Shown in pieces: positions 1-8,311 of a DNA stretch of 49,257 nucleotides (position 1 is its first letter; every line of letters begins with the position of its first letter). The notes beneath the pieces are model-generated. The model was given only the letters and a program-made list of their open reading frames with translations, did not search any database and had not been told where the DNA came from. A program made the position numbers and the translations under genes. Source of the stretch: JAHBVL01 sp964461025 (GTDB lineage: Bacteria; Chloroflexota; Chloroflexia; Thermomicrobiales; UBA6265); contig CAYWSE010000026.1 of NCBI GenBank assembly GCA_964461025.1, positions 1 through 49,257 on the forward strand. Reading direction: 5' to 3'.

Positions 1-215
1 AATGTCCCCATGGCCACAACGACGAAGATCGCTGGCGCCAGCGCCAGCACCACGCTGTATGACACCTGCTTGGAAAGTCCCATAGCGTCGATGCGCAGAA
101 AGGAGTCTGTGAGATTGCGCGAGATGCCGCGAAACCGTTCCCAGGGCTTCTGTTTGCGATACCGGTTCGAACGGGAGTTGGGTTCGATCGGATCCAGATT
201 GAAATGGGAAACCAT
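1..215 (-). CDS. YihY/BrkB-family inner-membrane protein, N-terminal part only
   Basis: A reading frame opens at an ATG ending at 215 on the reverse strand and runs off the left edge without a stop, giving about 71 residues. The first 35 residues are polar and basic (FNLDPIEP, RYRKQKPWERFRG). They are followed by TDSFLRIDAMGLSKQVSYSVVLA and a hydrophobic stretch, LALAPAIFVVVAMG. This pattern, a helix leading into a 'glaysallaPliil'-type first membrane segment, is typical of the YihY/BrkB (formerly 'ribonuclease BN') family, inner-membrane proteins of unclear function. The catalogue of later membrane segments lies outside the window, so the family call rests only on the N-terminus. No strong Shine-Dalgarno sequence is visible. 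Confidence 0.55.
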   Translation of the reverse strand, partial: MVSHFNLDPIEPNSRSNRYRKQKPWERFRGISRNLTDSFLRIDAMGLSKQVSYSVVLALAPAIFVVVAMGT

Positions 216-385
216 TGCGCGTGGAAGTCCCGCTTCTGGTCCGGTGATGCGGACCCCCGAGCGTCACATTGCCGAAAGGTCAGAGCTCGGCAACAACCCG
301 GATCGTTCGCGGGCGACACGATCATACGCTGCGACGCGAAGCCTGCGCCAAGATGCGTGACTCGTGGCGACCACCACGAGCAAGG

Positions 386-838
386 CTATTTCAGCGCGGC
401 CAGCTCGGTTTCCACCGGTTGCGACGACGGCTCCAGGTGGAGCACTACGTCGAAGCGAGCACCCGACCGCGTGGCATCGATCACCAGGGCCCCGGCGCGC
501 GCGCATATGCGAACCAGTTGGTCCCAGAAGTCGATCGGCAGCTCACCCCTGGCCACATAGGCGTTGCCGTCGCCTGCCACCTGTCCCTCAAGTGAACGAA
601 ATGGGCCGGCGGCCGGGTTGCGAAGATCGAGATAGATTTCGCGAGTCTGCAGTACGGTGCCGGTGGGAAGAACCGGCAATCTGGTTTCACCCACCAACGT
701 GAGGCTCGAACCACGGATCGACTCCGGGTCTTCGTCGGGACCGTCGACTCTCCAGGTGGGGAGCCAGTCGCTCTCCACCGGAAATTCTTCCGTTCCCTGC
801 TCGCTGAGCGGCCGGTGATAGCGAATGATGAGATGCAT
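386..838 (-). CDS. Hypothetical protein, 150 aa
   Basis: I do not recognise this protein. The start is the ATG at 838 (MHLIIRYHRPLSE) because GGAGAC lies 4 bases upstream in the reverse-strand reading; a longer frame to 964 has a cysteine-rich, non-protein-like extension and is rejected. The product is soluble and acidic in its first half (VESDWLPTWRVDGPDEDPES). It has alternating beta-type stretches and an ending rich in small residues (ARAGALVIDATRSGARFDVVLHLEP), which suggests a compact alpha/beta or beta-barrel fold. There are no membrane segments, signal peptide or cysteine motifs. It is divergent from the M81 peptidase gene, with about 270 bases of shared upstream DNA in which I see no clear promoter. 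Confidence 0.6.
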   Translation of the reverse strand: MHLIIRYHRPLSEQGTEEFPVESDWLPTWRVDGPDEDPESIRGSSLTLVGETRLPVLPTGTVLQTREIYLDLRNPAAGPFRSLEGQVAGDGNAYVARGELPIDFWDQLVRICARAGALVIDATRSGARFDVVLHLEPSSQPVETELAALK

Positions 839-1109
839 GATTGTCTCCGTCGGAACAAGGAACGTCAATCTTGGGAGGGCATTGGCCGGAACGCGAATTG
901 CATATTCAGTCGAGATCGAACACAGGGGGAAGAGGACGAAACAGCAGGTGTTTTCTGTTGTCACCTCAGTTCAAACTACCACGCGCACGCACATTGCGAC
1001 AACGCAAACCAGCACCGCGGCGACTGGTCGGCTAGGATGACGCAGTCGAATGATCAGTGTAGACACAGCCGCCACGCACCCACCGCCTGCACCATCGGGG
1101 ACTTGAAAC

Positions 1110-2576
1110 ATGCGATTTATCGTTGCCGGCATCATGCACGAGACTCATACCTTTTCCAGCGAGATCACGACGCTCGACCGGTTCGACATCGTGCGTGGCG
1201 ACGACATGCTGCGCTATGCCGGGGCTAATCACTCGGTCGGCGGGACAATCGATATGTGCCGCGAAAGAGGCATTGATTGTGCGCCCGCGTTCTTCGCATT
1301 GGCAACCCCGGCCGGGCTCATTCCAGGCGAGGTCTTTGACCAGCTCGTTGATGAGTTGGTCGATTGTGTCGAGAGCAATCTCCCGGCAGATGGCATCGTG
1401 CTGAACCTCCACGGAGCGATGGTGGCCGGTGACTATCCTGACGCCGAAGCGCACATTCTCGATCGCGTTCGCAGTGTGGTGCGACAGGACATGCCGATCG
1501 CTGTGACTCTCGATTTTCACGCCAACATCGGACAGCGCATGGTCGATCTGGCCACGATTGTCACCACCTACGACACCTATCCGCATGTCGACATCGCCGA
1601 ACGCGCCGGCGAAGCAGTGCAGTTGCTCGAACGCGTCGTGAAGGGCAAGATCACACCGGTCATGGCGCTGATCAAACCGCCGCTGATTCCGGTGCCGCAG
1701 GTCCAGCAAACGGCGATCCAGCCGTTTCAGGCCGTGCTCGCGCGAGCGCACGAGATGGAAGAGTCCGGTCAGGCATTGACGGTGACAGTGGCAGGCGGAT
1801 TTGCCTATGCCGATATCCCGGACGCTGGAGTCAGCTTCCTGGTCACAACAGACAACGACGAAGCATCGGCCACGGAGCTAGCGTCGGAGTTGGCATCGAT
1901 GCTCTGGGAGCGCCGCGAATCACTCGTGGCATCGAATGTTCCGGCCGCGGACGCTGTCGCAGACGCCATCGCCTCCACCGATTTGCCCGTCATCCTGGTC
2001 GACGTCGCGGACAATGTCGGTGGTGGCACACCGGGTGACGGCACCGTGATCCTGTCCGAGTTGCTCAGGCAACAGGCGATCGATGCCACAATCGTGATCG
2101 CCGATCCAGAATCAGTTCAGCAGGTGATCGCTGCCGGCGCGCGCAATGACGTGCATCTCCGGGTCGGTGGCAAGGTCGACCGTCACCATGGCGATCCTGT
2201 GGCTGTTTCGGGAACCGTGGTGACGATCACCGATGGACACTGGATTCACGAGGGACCCGAAAACGCCGGCGTCGCGGCTGAAATGGGACCGACCGCCGTC
2301 GTGCGATCCGGAGGCGTCAACATCGTGCTGACGTCGGTGAAATCGATGCCCGGCGACTTGCAGCAGCTCCGATCGGTCGGCATCGATCCCGCTTCCCAGC
2401 GGATTATCGTCGTGAAGGCGTCGGTGCGCTGGCGAGGCGGTTTCGAGCCGATCATGGCCCGAGGCATTCTTGTCGAGACACCGGGGATTTGCGCCGTTGA
2501 CCTTCGCGAGCTCGAATTCGCCAACATTCGGCGACCGATCTTCCCCATTGACCCTGACGTCACGTGGCACGCCTGA
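1110..2576 (+). CDS. M81 family metallopeptidase (MlrC-like)
   Basis: The 488-aa product matches the M81/MlrC family along its length. That family includes microcystinase C, a zinc enzyme that degrades linear peptides after ring opening of microcystin; most homologues have unknown substrates. Visible landmarks are MRFIVAGIMHETHTF at the N-terminus, LNLHGAMV near residue 105, LDFHANI near 135, TTYDTYPHVD near 155, VDVADNVGGGTPGDGT near 300 and VKASVRWRGGFEPI near 435. The conserved Asp/His of DFHAN and the His of YPHVD are the expected metal-site positions. The length is normal and there is no signal peptide, so it should be cytoplasmic. It stands alone on the plus strand, convergent with an ABC exporter after only 20 bases. 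Peptide degradation or salvage is an inference; a microcystin link should not be assumed. Confidence 0.88.
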   Translation: MRFIVAGIMHETHTFSSEITTLDRFDIVRGDDMLRYAGANHSVGGTIDMCRERGIDCAPAFFALATPAGLIPGEVFDQLVDELVDCVESNLPADGIVLNLHGAMVAGDYPDAEAHILDRVRSVVRQDMPIAVTLDFHANIGQRMVDLATIVTTYDTYPHVDIAERAGEAVQLLERVVKGKITPVMALIKPPLIPVPQVQQTAIQPFQAVLARAHEMEESGQALTVTVAGGFAYADIPDAGVSFLVTTDNDEASATELASELASMLWERRESLVASNVPAADAVADAIASTDLPVILVDVADNVGGGTPGDGTVILSELLRQQAIDATIVIADPESVQQVIAAGARNDVHLRVGGKVDRHHGDPVAVSGTVVTITDGHWIHEGPENAGVAAEMGPTAVVRSGGVNIVLTSVKSMPGDLQQLRSVGIDPASQRIIVVKASVRWRGGFEPIMARGILVETPGICAVDLRELEFANIRRPIFPIDPDVTWHA

Positions 2577-2596
2577 CGAACAGACTCGCTGTCGCT

Positions 2597-3694
2597 TCAC
2601 GCACGGCGACGCGAAAGCTGCCAGACCAGCAAGGCATATGTAGCGACGCCCCACACAACGATCACGGCAAATGAGAGCGCGGCATCGTCGAATATCGATG
2701 CATCCCCCGCGCTATCGATGTACAGCTTCATACCCGCGCCAGTTGGAAACGCCTGCGCGATCTGCTCAACTCGGTCGGGGAGACCGGTGCCGACCAAAAA
2801 CGCCGGAGCCAGAATCGGCAAGATCACCAGCCCGGACCAGGTGTTGAGCTGGCTGGCGCTCTTGACGACTCCCGCCAGCAGCAGACCGAGCCCAATCGTC
2901 GTCAGACCGAGCGCGATCGTCGTGGCGACAAACATCGGCCAGTCTTTCGGATAGAGTCTGGTGATGATCAACAGAAGCGCGGTCGCGAACCCGACATAAA
3001 GCAGGCCGAGCAACGCTTTGGCGAGCACGATTTCCGGGTACGACGCCACCAGCGCGAGGGCTTCGATCGTTTTCTTCTCAGTTTCTTCGGCGAGGACGAT
3101 TGGTATCGCGATCATCGCCGTCATCACGATCACCATGATCAGCGAAATGAGGACCAGATAGGTGCGTGCACCGATCTGGTCGAACACGGTCTGCTCGTCG
3201 GGATCTTCCGCAACCGTTTCAACTGATATTTGTGCCGGTAGCGTCTGGCCGCTCATCTGCCGCAGCGCCGGGTCGACGGCGGCAAGCACATAGTCCGAGC
3301 CAAAGCTGCGATCCTCAGGCACTATCGCCGTCAGCGGGGGATCGAGCCCGCTGGTTACCGCGGCATCGAAATCCGGCGGCAGAATCAGCCCGAGATCGAT
3401 CTCCGAGTTCGCCGCTTCCTGCCGGATTTGATCATCCGGCATCGGTTTGACCTCGACGTCGACAACCGGCTCGACCAATGTCGTGAGCGTCGCAGTGAAT
3501 TCCTGACCCGCGCCCTCGCTTACGGCGACGATCGCCGTCGGCGCTGCTTCTTCGTCATCGAACACGAAGTTGTAGAACACACCGATCGCGAGTGGCGTAA
3601 GCACGGCGAAGAGCACACGCGCGTCGCGGATCGCGTCCCGCAAGTCTTTCAGCAGAATCGCCAGAATTCTCCTGAGCGGTGCCGGACGCGTCAT
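2597..3694 (-). CDS. ABC-2 type transporter permease
   Basis: The 365-aa membrane subunit has one N-terminal transmembrane segment (about residues 28-46, VLFAVLTPLAIGVFYNFVF). A large extracytoplasmic region of about 130 residues follows, then a block of five hydrophobic helices from about residue 178 to the end. That arrangement is typical of ABC-2/NatB-like export permeases. The cytoplasmic entry contains EETEKKTIEALALVASYPEIVLAKALLG, the usual ABC-2 coupling-helix region. It overlaps the upstream ATPase gene by 4 bases (ATGA), so the two are translationally coupled and form one exporter. The substrate cannot be read from the sequence; NatAB-like sodium, drug and lipid export are all possible. 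Confidence 0.85.
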   Translation of the reverse strand: MTRPAPLRRILAILLKDLRDAIRDARVLFAVLTPLAIGVFYNFVFDDEEAAPTAIVAVSEGAGQEFTATLTTLVEPVVDVEVKPMPDDQIRQEAANSEIDLGLILPPDFDAAVTSGLDPPLTAIVPEDRSFGSDYVLAAVDPALRQMSGQTLPAQISVETVAEDPDEQTVFDQIGARTYLVLISLIMVIVMTAMIAIPIVLAEETEKKTIEALALVASYPEIVLAKALLGLLYVGFATALLLIITRLYPKDWPMFVATTIALGLTTIGLGLLLAGVVKSASQLNTWSGLVILPILAPAFLVGTGLPDRVEQIAQAFPTGAGMKLYIDSAGDASIFDDAALSFAVIVVWGVATYALLVWQLSRRRA

Positions 3695-4527
3695 AGGGGT
3701 CGCCCTGCGACCGAGATGAAGACATCCTCGAGCGTCCCTTCATGCGAATGCACCGTGAGGATCGCGCCATCCTTCGTCCACCGATCGAACCGTTCCCCAT
3801 CGGCCGGATTGGCGAGATCGATGACGGCTTCAGAGCGATCCTGAAGGAGAACGGTCGCGGTCCGGTTCCCATACTGCAGCTTGAGCTCTCGTGGAGTGTC
3901 GAGCGCCACGATGCGCCCCTGACTCATAAACGCCACACGGTCGCAAAGTTCGTCGGCTTCTTCCATGTAGTGGGTGCAGAGCAGAACGCTGACCTCAGAC
4001 GCGGCCAGCTCGCGAACGATGTCGCGCATCTCCCTGGCCGAGGAGGGGTCGAGCCCCTTCGTTGGTTCATCGAGCATCAGCACACGTGGTTCATTGATCA
4101 ACGCGCGGGCAATCATCAGTCGCTGCTTCATCCCGGAGGAGTAGGTTTTCACCTTGCGCTTAGCGGCGTCTGTCAGGCCAACTCGGGACAGCAGCCGGTC
4201 GATCCGGTCGCGCGGAGCGTCGTACAAATCGGCAAAGAGTCGCAGGTTGTCATAACCGGTGAGTCTCTCGTAGACGTTCTGATCTTCGAATACGACATTG
4301 ATGAGCGGTTTGACATGTGACAGTTGCGACGCAACGTCGAATCCGCCGATGCTCGCCGTCCCGCTCGTCGGCAGCGTCCGTCCAGTCAGCATGCGCAGCG
4401 TTGTTGTTTTGCCCGCGCCGTTGTGTCCGAGCAGTCCGAAGACTTCACCTGGAGCCACCGAAAACGAGATGCCGTCGACCGCGCGGATCGACCCGTAGTG
4501 TTTGTGAAGGTCGTGAACGTCAATCAT
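3691..4527 (-). CDS. ABC transporter ATP-binding protein (ABC-2 exporter)
   Basis: The 278-aa nucleotide-binding subunit shows all ABC landmarks: Walker A GHNGAGKTTT (about 34-43), a Q-loop region around FEDQNVYERLTG, the signature YSSGMKQRLMIARAL (about 129-143), Walker B RVLMLDEPTKGLD and the switch histidine in LCTHYMEEAD. The C-terminal 70 residues (ATVLLQDRSEAVIDLAN to LEDVFISVAGRPL) are the usual accessory domain of the drug/Na+ exporter (CcmA/NatA) class; 'LEDVFI' is characteristic. The start ATG at 4527 has no strong Shine-Dalgarno sequence. It is divergent from the LuxR-type regulator, with about 125 bases between them, so that regulator might control it; this is an inference from position only. 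Confidence 0.92.
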   Translation of the reverse strand: MIDVHDLHKHYGSIRAVDGISFSVAPGEVFGLLGHNGAGKTTTLRMLTGRTLPTSGTASIGGFDVASQLSHVKPLINVVFEDQNVYERLTGYDNLRLFADLYDAPRDRIDRLLSRVGLTDAAKRKVKTYSSGMKQRLMIARALINEPRVLMLDEPTKGLDPSSAREMRDIVRELAASEVSVLLCTHYMEEADELCDRVAFMSQGRIVALDTPRELKLQYGNRTATVLLQDRSEAVIDLANPADGERFDRWTKDGAILTVHSHEGTLEDVFISVAGRPL

Positions 4528-4653
4528 GTCGTGCGCAATTGAGGCAATCTCCCAATCGTTGGGCGCAGTATACGGGGGCGTGTTCCAGACCTGACTCTGG
4601 CTTTACCATTGGACGCTGCAAAGAACTCCTCACTTCAGGCGTATCTGGGCACC

Positions 4654-6969
4654 ATGGACACTCTGAACCTCGCACCACAGCTCCCATCTGAACCGGTTTT
4701 TCGGTTGCCCGAGTGGCGCACCCCGATCATCGGACGGGCTCCAGAAGTAGCAGTGGTGGAGGAGTTCGTCCGAAACGGCGAATCCTGGCTCGTGACCATT
4801 ACCGGCCCTGGCGGGGTAGGGAAGTCACGGCTCGCTCACGAAGTTGCGACCCGTCTCTCCTTAGGCTTCGACGAGAATGTTGCCTGGATTCCGCTTGCAC
4901 CGGCTTCGACAACTGAGCGGGCGATAGAGACATTGGCCCACGTGCTCGGTATCAGCAGACCAGGACTTACCCCTGAGCAAGCGGTCGCCAACAGTCTGGC
5001 GGGCCGGCGAGCGCTGCTCGTACTGGACAATCTCGAGCAGATTCCCGATTTCGGCACATTCATCTCCGAGCTTGCCGAGCAAAATCCTGATCTCGCGTTT
5101 CTTGCCACGAGCCGCGTCGCGCTGCACCTTCGCGGTGAGCGAGAAATCGCGCTGACACCATTCCTTACCCTCTCCGGCGCCGAAGCGCCAACGGCAATTG
5201 CTCGATCACCCGCGGTCGAGCTGTTCGTATCACGTGCGCAAGCGACTGACAGTGGGTTTCAGTTGTCCGATCGCAATGCCCCGGCAGTGGCGGAGATCTG
5301 CCAGCGACTCGATGGGCTGCCGCTGGCAATAGAGCTCGCGGCAGCACGCGTTCGCATGCTGCCGCCCGAGGCGATGGTTCCACGCCTCGCCAAAAGTCTC
5401 GATCTGCTGACAACGGGGCCCCGCGATGCCCACCCGCGCCAGCAAACGCTGCGTAACACGATCCGGTGGAGCTACGACCTCTTGCCTCCTGAGACACAGG
5501 ATGTATTCCGCAGACTGTCGGTCTTTTCCGGAGATTTCGATCTCTCTGCTGCGGAGACTGTGGCCGGGTCAGTTCATGACGCATTCGAACACCTTTCCGC
5601 GTTGCTCGATCACAACCTGTTGGTGCGACTCGATGCGGACAACGAACTGAGGTTCGTGCTGCTCGATACGATTCGTGAATTTGCCGCTGATTTGATCGGC
5701 GAAGGAGAGATGAGCGCTGCCCGCGACCGGCACGCCCGCTATTTCCTCGACCTGATCGACATTGGCGTCGATCGTCCGGCTCAGGTGGTTGAGTGGCTAG
5801 ATCTGGTCGAGCGGGAAATGGGCAATGTGCGTGATGCTCTCACCTGGCTCGAGTCGCGGGGTGAAGCCAGCCTCTTGCGACAACTCGCCAATCTGCTGAC
5901 CCACTGGTGGCTGACGCGAGGCTCAGTGACTGAAGGCAACGAATGGTTGCGCCGCGCCGATGCGGTAGTGGGAGATGTGCCGGTCGCCGTCCAGATTCTC
6001 TCCGATCTCAACCTTGGCTGGATGTCCGCCCAGACAGGTGAGTTCGAATCGGCGAATCTGGTGCTCAACCGGATTTCGCCGCACGAGCTCGAGAAGCAGC
6101 GCTTCAAGTTGCGATCGACCTATCAGATGGCGCGGGGCGCGCTTGCGTTCTACGAGAAGGATTTCGACACCGCATTCGCTTACATCGATCATGCGCGCCA
6201 AATGGCCGAGCAGGAAGGTGAAACCGCCCGGAATCCGAGCATTCGGATCAACCTTGGGGCCATCGCCAGAGCGCGGGGCGACTTCGACGAATCGCGCGCC
6301 CAGCATCTCCTTGGTTTGCGTGAGTCAACGGAAATCGGCATCAATGCGATGCATACAGGAGCGCTGGCCGAGATCGAAGTGCATGTCGGCAATTACGAGG
6401 CAGCGTGGGAGCACCTGCAGGCGACTTGGCGCGATAGTCGTACTCTCGGCCACATGCTCATCATGATTTCGGCAATGGCGAGCAAGGTAGAGCTCCTGCT
6501 CAATGTAGGACATCCTGAGACGGCCGCTCGTTTGATGGGCGCCGCAGATCAGTTGCGCCTGACGAGGGGATGGTCGATCAGCACCTACAGCGAACCTGAG
6601 TATTTTGGGCTGCTCGATGCCTGCAAAGCGGCGCTCTCACCAGAAGCGTATGAGTCGGCGATGGCGGCTGGACGTCAGCTGCAGCTCGTTGAAATCGACT
6701 CCCTGATGGAGGCTGATCCGTTCACTGCTCCTATCGCGCGCGAAGTGTCCACCGATGCGCTCGCGGGCGGCAGGTGGGCGTTGACCGCCCGCGAGCTCGA
6801 CGTCTTGCGTCTGCTCGTCGAAGGCAAGACAAATCCCGAGATCGCCGGCGATCTCTTCATTTCCGAACGCACCGTCCAGTCCCACGTCGCGCGCATTCTT
6901 CAAAAACTCGACGTGCCCTCCCGGAGCGCTGCCGCCGCGGTCGCCGTGCGGCAGCAGATCATCTCGTAA
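4654..6969 (+). CDS. NB-ARC/TPR ATPase with C-terminal LuxR HTH domain (LAL-like regulator)
   Basis: A large one-component transcription regulator of 771 aa. The N-terminus has an AAA/NB-ARC NTPase: Walker A GPGGVGKSRL (about residues 51-60), Walker B RALLVLDNLEQ, sensor-type LATSRVALHLRGE, then GLPLAIELAAARVR and the winged-helix region QTLRNTIRWSYDLLP. The middle 300 residues are TPR-like helical pairs. The last 60 residues are a LuxR-type helix-turn-helix (LTARELDVLRLLVEGKTNPEIAGDLFISERTVQSH). Such proteins are thought to sense a ligand through the NTPase/TPR part and then bind DNA. The ATG at 4654 (MDTLNLAP) is preferred; a TTG at 4609 would add 15 residues but has no ribosome-binding site. 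It is divergent from the ABC exporter, a plausible but unproved target. Confidence 0.88.
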   Translation: MDTLNLAPQLPSEPVFRLPEWRTPIIGRAPEVAVVEEFVRNGESWLVTITGPGGVGKSRLAHEVATRLSLGFDENVAWIPLAPASTTERAIETLAHVLGISRPGLTPEQAVANSLAGRRALLVLDNLEQIPDFGTFISELAEQNPDLAFLATSRVALHLRGEREIALTPFLTLSGAEAPTAIARSPAVELFVSRAQATDSGFQLSDRNAPAVAEICQRLDGLPLAIELAAARVRMLPPEAMVPRLAKSLDLLTTGPRDAHPRQQTLRNTIRWSYDLLPPETQDVFRRLSVFSGDFDLSAAETVAGSVHDAFEHLSALLDHNLLVRLDADNELRFVLLDTIREFAADLIGEGEMSAARDRHARYFLDLIDIGVDRPAQVVEWLDLVEREMGNVRDALTWLESRGEASLLRQLANLLTHWWLTRGSVTEGNEWLRRADAVVGDVPVAVQILSDLNLGWMSAQTGEFESANLVLNRISPHELEKQRFKLRSTYQMARGALAFYEKDFDTAFAYIDHARQMAEQEGETARNPSIRINLGAIARARGDFDESRAQHLLGLRESTEIGINAMHTGALAEIEVHVGNYEAAWEHLQATWRDSRTLGHMLIMISAMASKVELLLNVGHPETAARLMGAADQLRLTRGWSISTYSEPEYFGLLDACKAALSPEAYESAMAAGRQLQLVEIDSLMEADPFTAPIAREVSTDALAGGRWALTARELDVLRLLVEGKTNPEIAGDLFISERTVQSHVARILQKLDVPSRSAAAAVAVRQQIIS

Positions 6970-7000
6970 CGTCTGCTGTCTGCTCTGCCGAATGCCGCCT

Positions 7001-7435
7001 TCAGCCAGCTTCTTCGTCGAGCCAGGGATTGACGAACGGCACTCCGGTCCGTTCGAAGTCAGAAACATTCCGGGTGACGACCGTGAGACTATGAACGAAC
7101 GCCGTTGCTGCGATGAGGCCATCGGCCACATCAAGCTTGCCGCCCGTTCGGTGAACCAATGCCGACAATTGCCCCCACTGCTCGGCAACCTCTTCGTCGA
7201 CAGGCAAAATGTGCGCCGTGAAGGTATTCCGAGTCTCTCGCAGCCACTCCGCGTACCGGGTTCTATGAGAGCCCGGCGGCATGCGATCGATGCCATTCAC
7301 GATCTCACCGATTGTCATCACGCTGATGAAGGCATGCTGGTTCCCAATGGTGTCAAGAAACTGAATCACTGATTGTTGTGGGGGATCCTTGATCAATTCA
7401 GAAATGACGACGGTGTCGATCAGGTACTTCACCAT
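7001..7435 (-). CDS. PIN-domain toxin (VapC-like ribonuclease)
   Basis: The 144-aa protein has a complete PIN fold with the acidic Mg2+ site visible: D7 (YLIDTVVISEL), E44 (MTIGEIVNG), D105 within DVADGLIAATA, and D126 in TRNVSDFERTGV. PIN toxins cleave RNA, often tRNA or rRNA, when their antitoxin is degraded. The gene overlaps the end of the antitoxin gene by 7 bases, the normal arrangement for co-translated toxin-antitoxin pairs. It is convergent with the LuxR-type gene, about 30 bases away. All catalytic residues are intact, so it is probably functional. FitB-like is an equally acceptable subfamily label. Confidence 0.9.
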   Translation of the reverse strand: MVKYLIDTVVISELIKDPPQQSVIQFLDTIGNQHAFISVMTIGEIVNGIDRMPPGSHRTRYAEWLRETRNTFTAHILPVDEEVAEQWGQLSALVHRTGGKLDVADGLIAATAFVHSLTVVTRNVSDFERTGVPFVNPWLDEEAG

Positions 7436-7668
7436 TCGATCTCTCGCGGATACGACGGATCGCGAGTCAAATCCAGATCATCTCCTTTCGGAATACTGAG
7501 GAGATGACTGATGAAGCTTGGCGCCTCTCCAGTCAGCCGGTCATATTCATCCCTTGTAATCAGGACAATCTCCTGATCCCGGCGTGTGACGAATTGGGGG
7601 CCCTCCTCGATGGTTCTTGTGAACACCTCGCTGAACTTGTTCTTTGCTTCCGCCAATTGCCAGACCAC
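7429..7668 (-). CDS. Phd/YefM-type antitoxin of the PIN toxin
   Basis: The start is a GTG at 7668, giving a 79-aa protein (MVWQLAEAKNKFSEVF...). A near-perfect ribosome-binding site, GGAAGGAGG, lies 6 bases upstream; a longer frame to 7809 is not needed. Residues 1-45 follow the Phd/YefM antitoxin pattern: 'WQLAEAKNKFSEV', then 'EGPQFVTRRDQEIVLITRDEYDRL'. This domain dimerises and binds the operator. The tail (SFISHLLSIPKGDDLDLTRDPSYPREIEW) is acidic and proline-containing, as expected for the segment that wraps and inhibits the toxin. It is first in the operon and overlaps the toxin gene by 7 bases. Autoregulation is expected from the family and from the repeats upstream. Confidence 0.87.
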   Translation of the reverse strand: MVWQLAEAKNKFSEVFTRTIEEGPQFVTRRDQEIVLITRDEYDRLTGEAPSFISHLLSIPKGDDLDLTRDPSYPREIEW

Positions 7669-7684
7669 AAACCGCCTCCTTCCG

Positions 7685-7738
7685 GCTAGATTGGCTAGAC
7701 AGCAACCATTATAAGCCTCGCGCACCGTCTCGACCCAA
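7685..7738 (-). promoter_or_regulatory. Promoter and candidate operator of the toxin-antitoxin pair
   Basis: Read on the reverse strand there is a perfect -10 box TATAAT (7708-7713) and a weak -35 TTGGGT (7733-7738) with a 19-base spacer. Between the -10 box and the ribosome-binding site, the direct repeat GCTAGA-TTG-GCTAGA (plus-strand 7685-7699) contains two palindromic CTAG cores. It sits where a Phd-type autorepressor would bind. The operator role is inferred. Confidence 0.5.
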
Positions 7739-8311
7739 CGGATGGGGCCCGTTTGCGTTTCCACATGATTCCCAAATGCTCTCCCGCAGCATAAGAAATG
7801 GTGCTGCACCAGGTCAGGAAGATAGTCCAGTGTCCGCCATTCGGCGGATGCGACAGCCCAACGACGAAATCACGAACCCGGCGGATGTTGCGGGGCGCCT
7901 TGCCTTGCCATCATGGGATCAGTGAGAAAGCTGTTCTCACCAATGTCCGGCATGGAGCAGAAATGGCCACCACAATGCAATCACCAAATCTCTACTCTGA
8001 GCTAGCCAGAATGCGAATCGAATCGCAGAACCAACCACCTTCCCAGAGGGTCCCGGAGCGGAACTCCACATCCCTGGGGCCATCACTCATTGCTGCGCTC
8101 GCGGGTCGCCTGTCGCGACGAAAGGCTGCGCCTGAGCGACAGGTCGGTCTCCAGCCGACCGGATCTCACGCCCGCTTGTGATGCAGGAACGGCGCAAGCT
8201 GGGCAGCGGCGAATGCATTCTGGTCCTGGCCCTGAAGAACTGTTGCTTACTCCAGACAACTGCCATGAATTCGCGTAGACTCGCCGCATTGGGAAGCGGC
8301 GTCGACGGGTT
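7714..8311. other. Gene-poor interval between the antitoxin and the MFS gene
   Basis: No convincing gene is seen. Short open frames here lack ribosome-binding sites and protein-like composition. The interval holds the far part of the antitoxin promoter and one pair of nested inverted repeats (8109-8160, listed separately). It otherwise appears to be non-coding or decayed DNA. Confidence 0.5.
8109..8160. repeat. Two adjoining hairpins in the intergenic gap
   Basis: CCTGTCGC (8109-8116) pairs with GCGACAGG (8136-8143) across a 19-base loop. The last bases of that arm begin a second hairpin, GGTCGG (8142-8147) with CCGACC (8155-8160). No T-run follows, so this is more like a REP-type palindrome than a terminator. 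Confidence 0.4.

Noticed and set aside
1110..2576. Microcystin degradation cluster
   Set aside because: The M81 family is broad and no mlrA, mlrB or mlrD gene is near; only the family can be stated.
7798..8181. Possible 127-aa protein in the gap before the MFS gene
   Set aside because: There is no ribosome-binding site, composition is not protein-like, and it runs through an inverted repeat.
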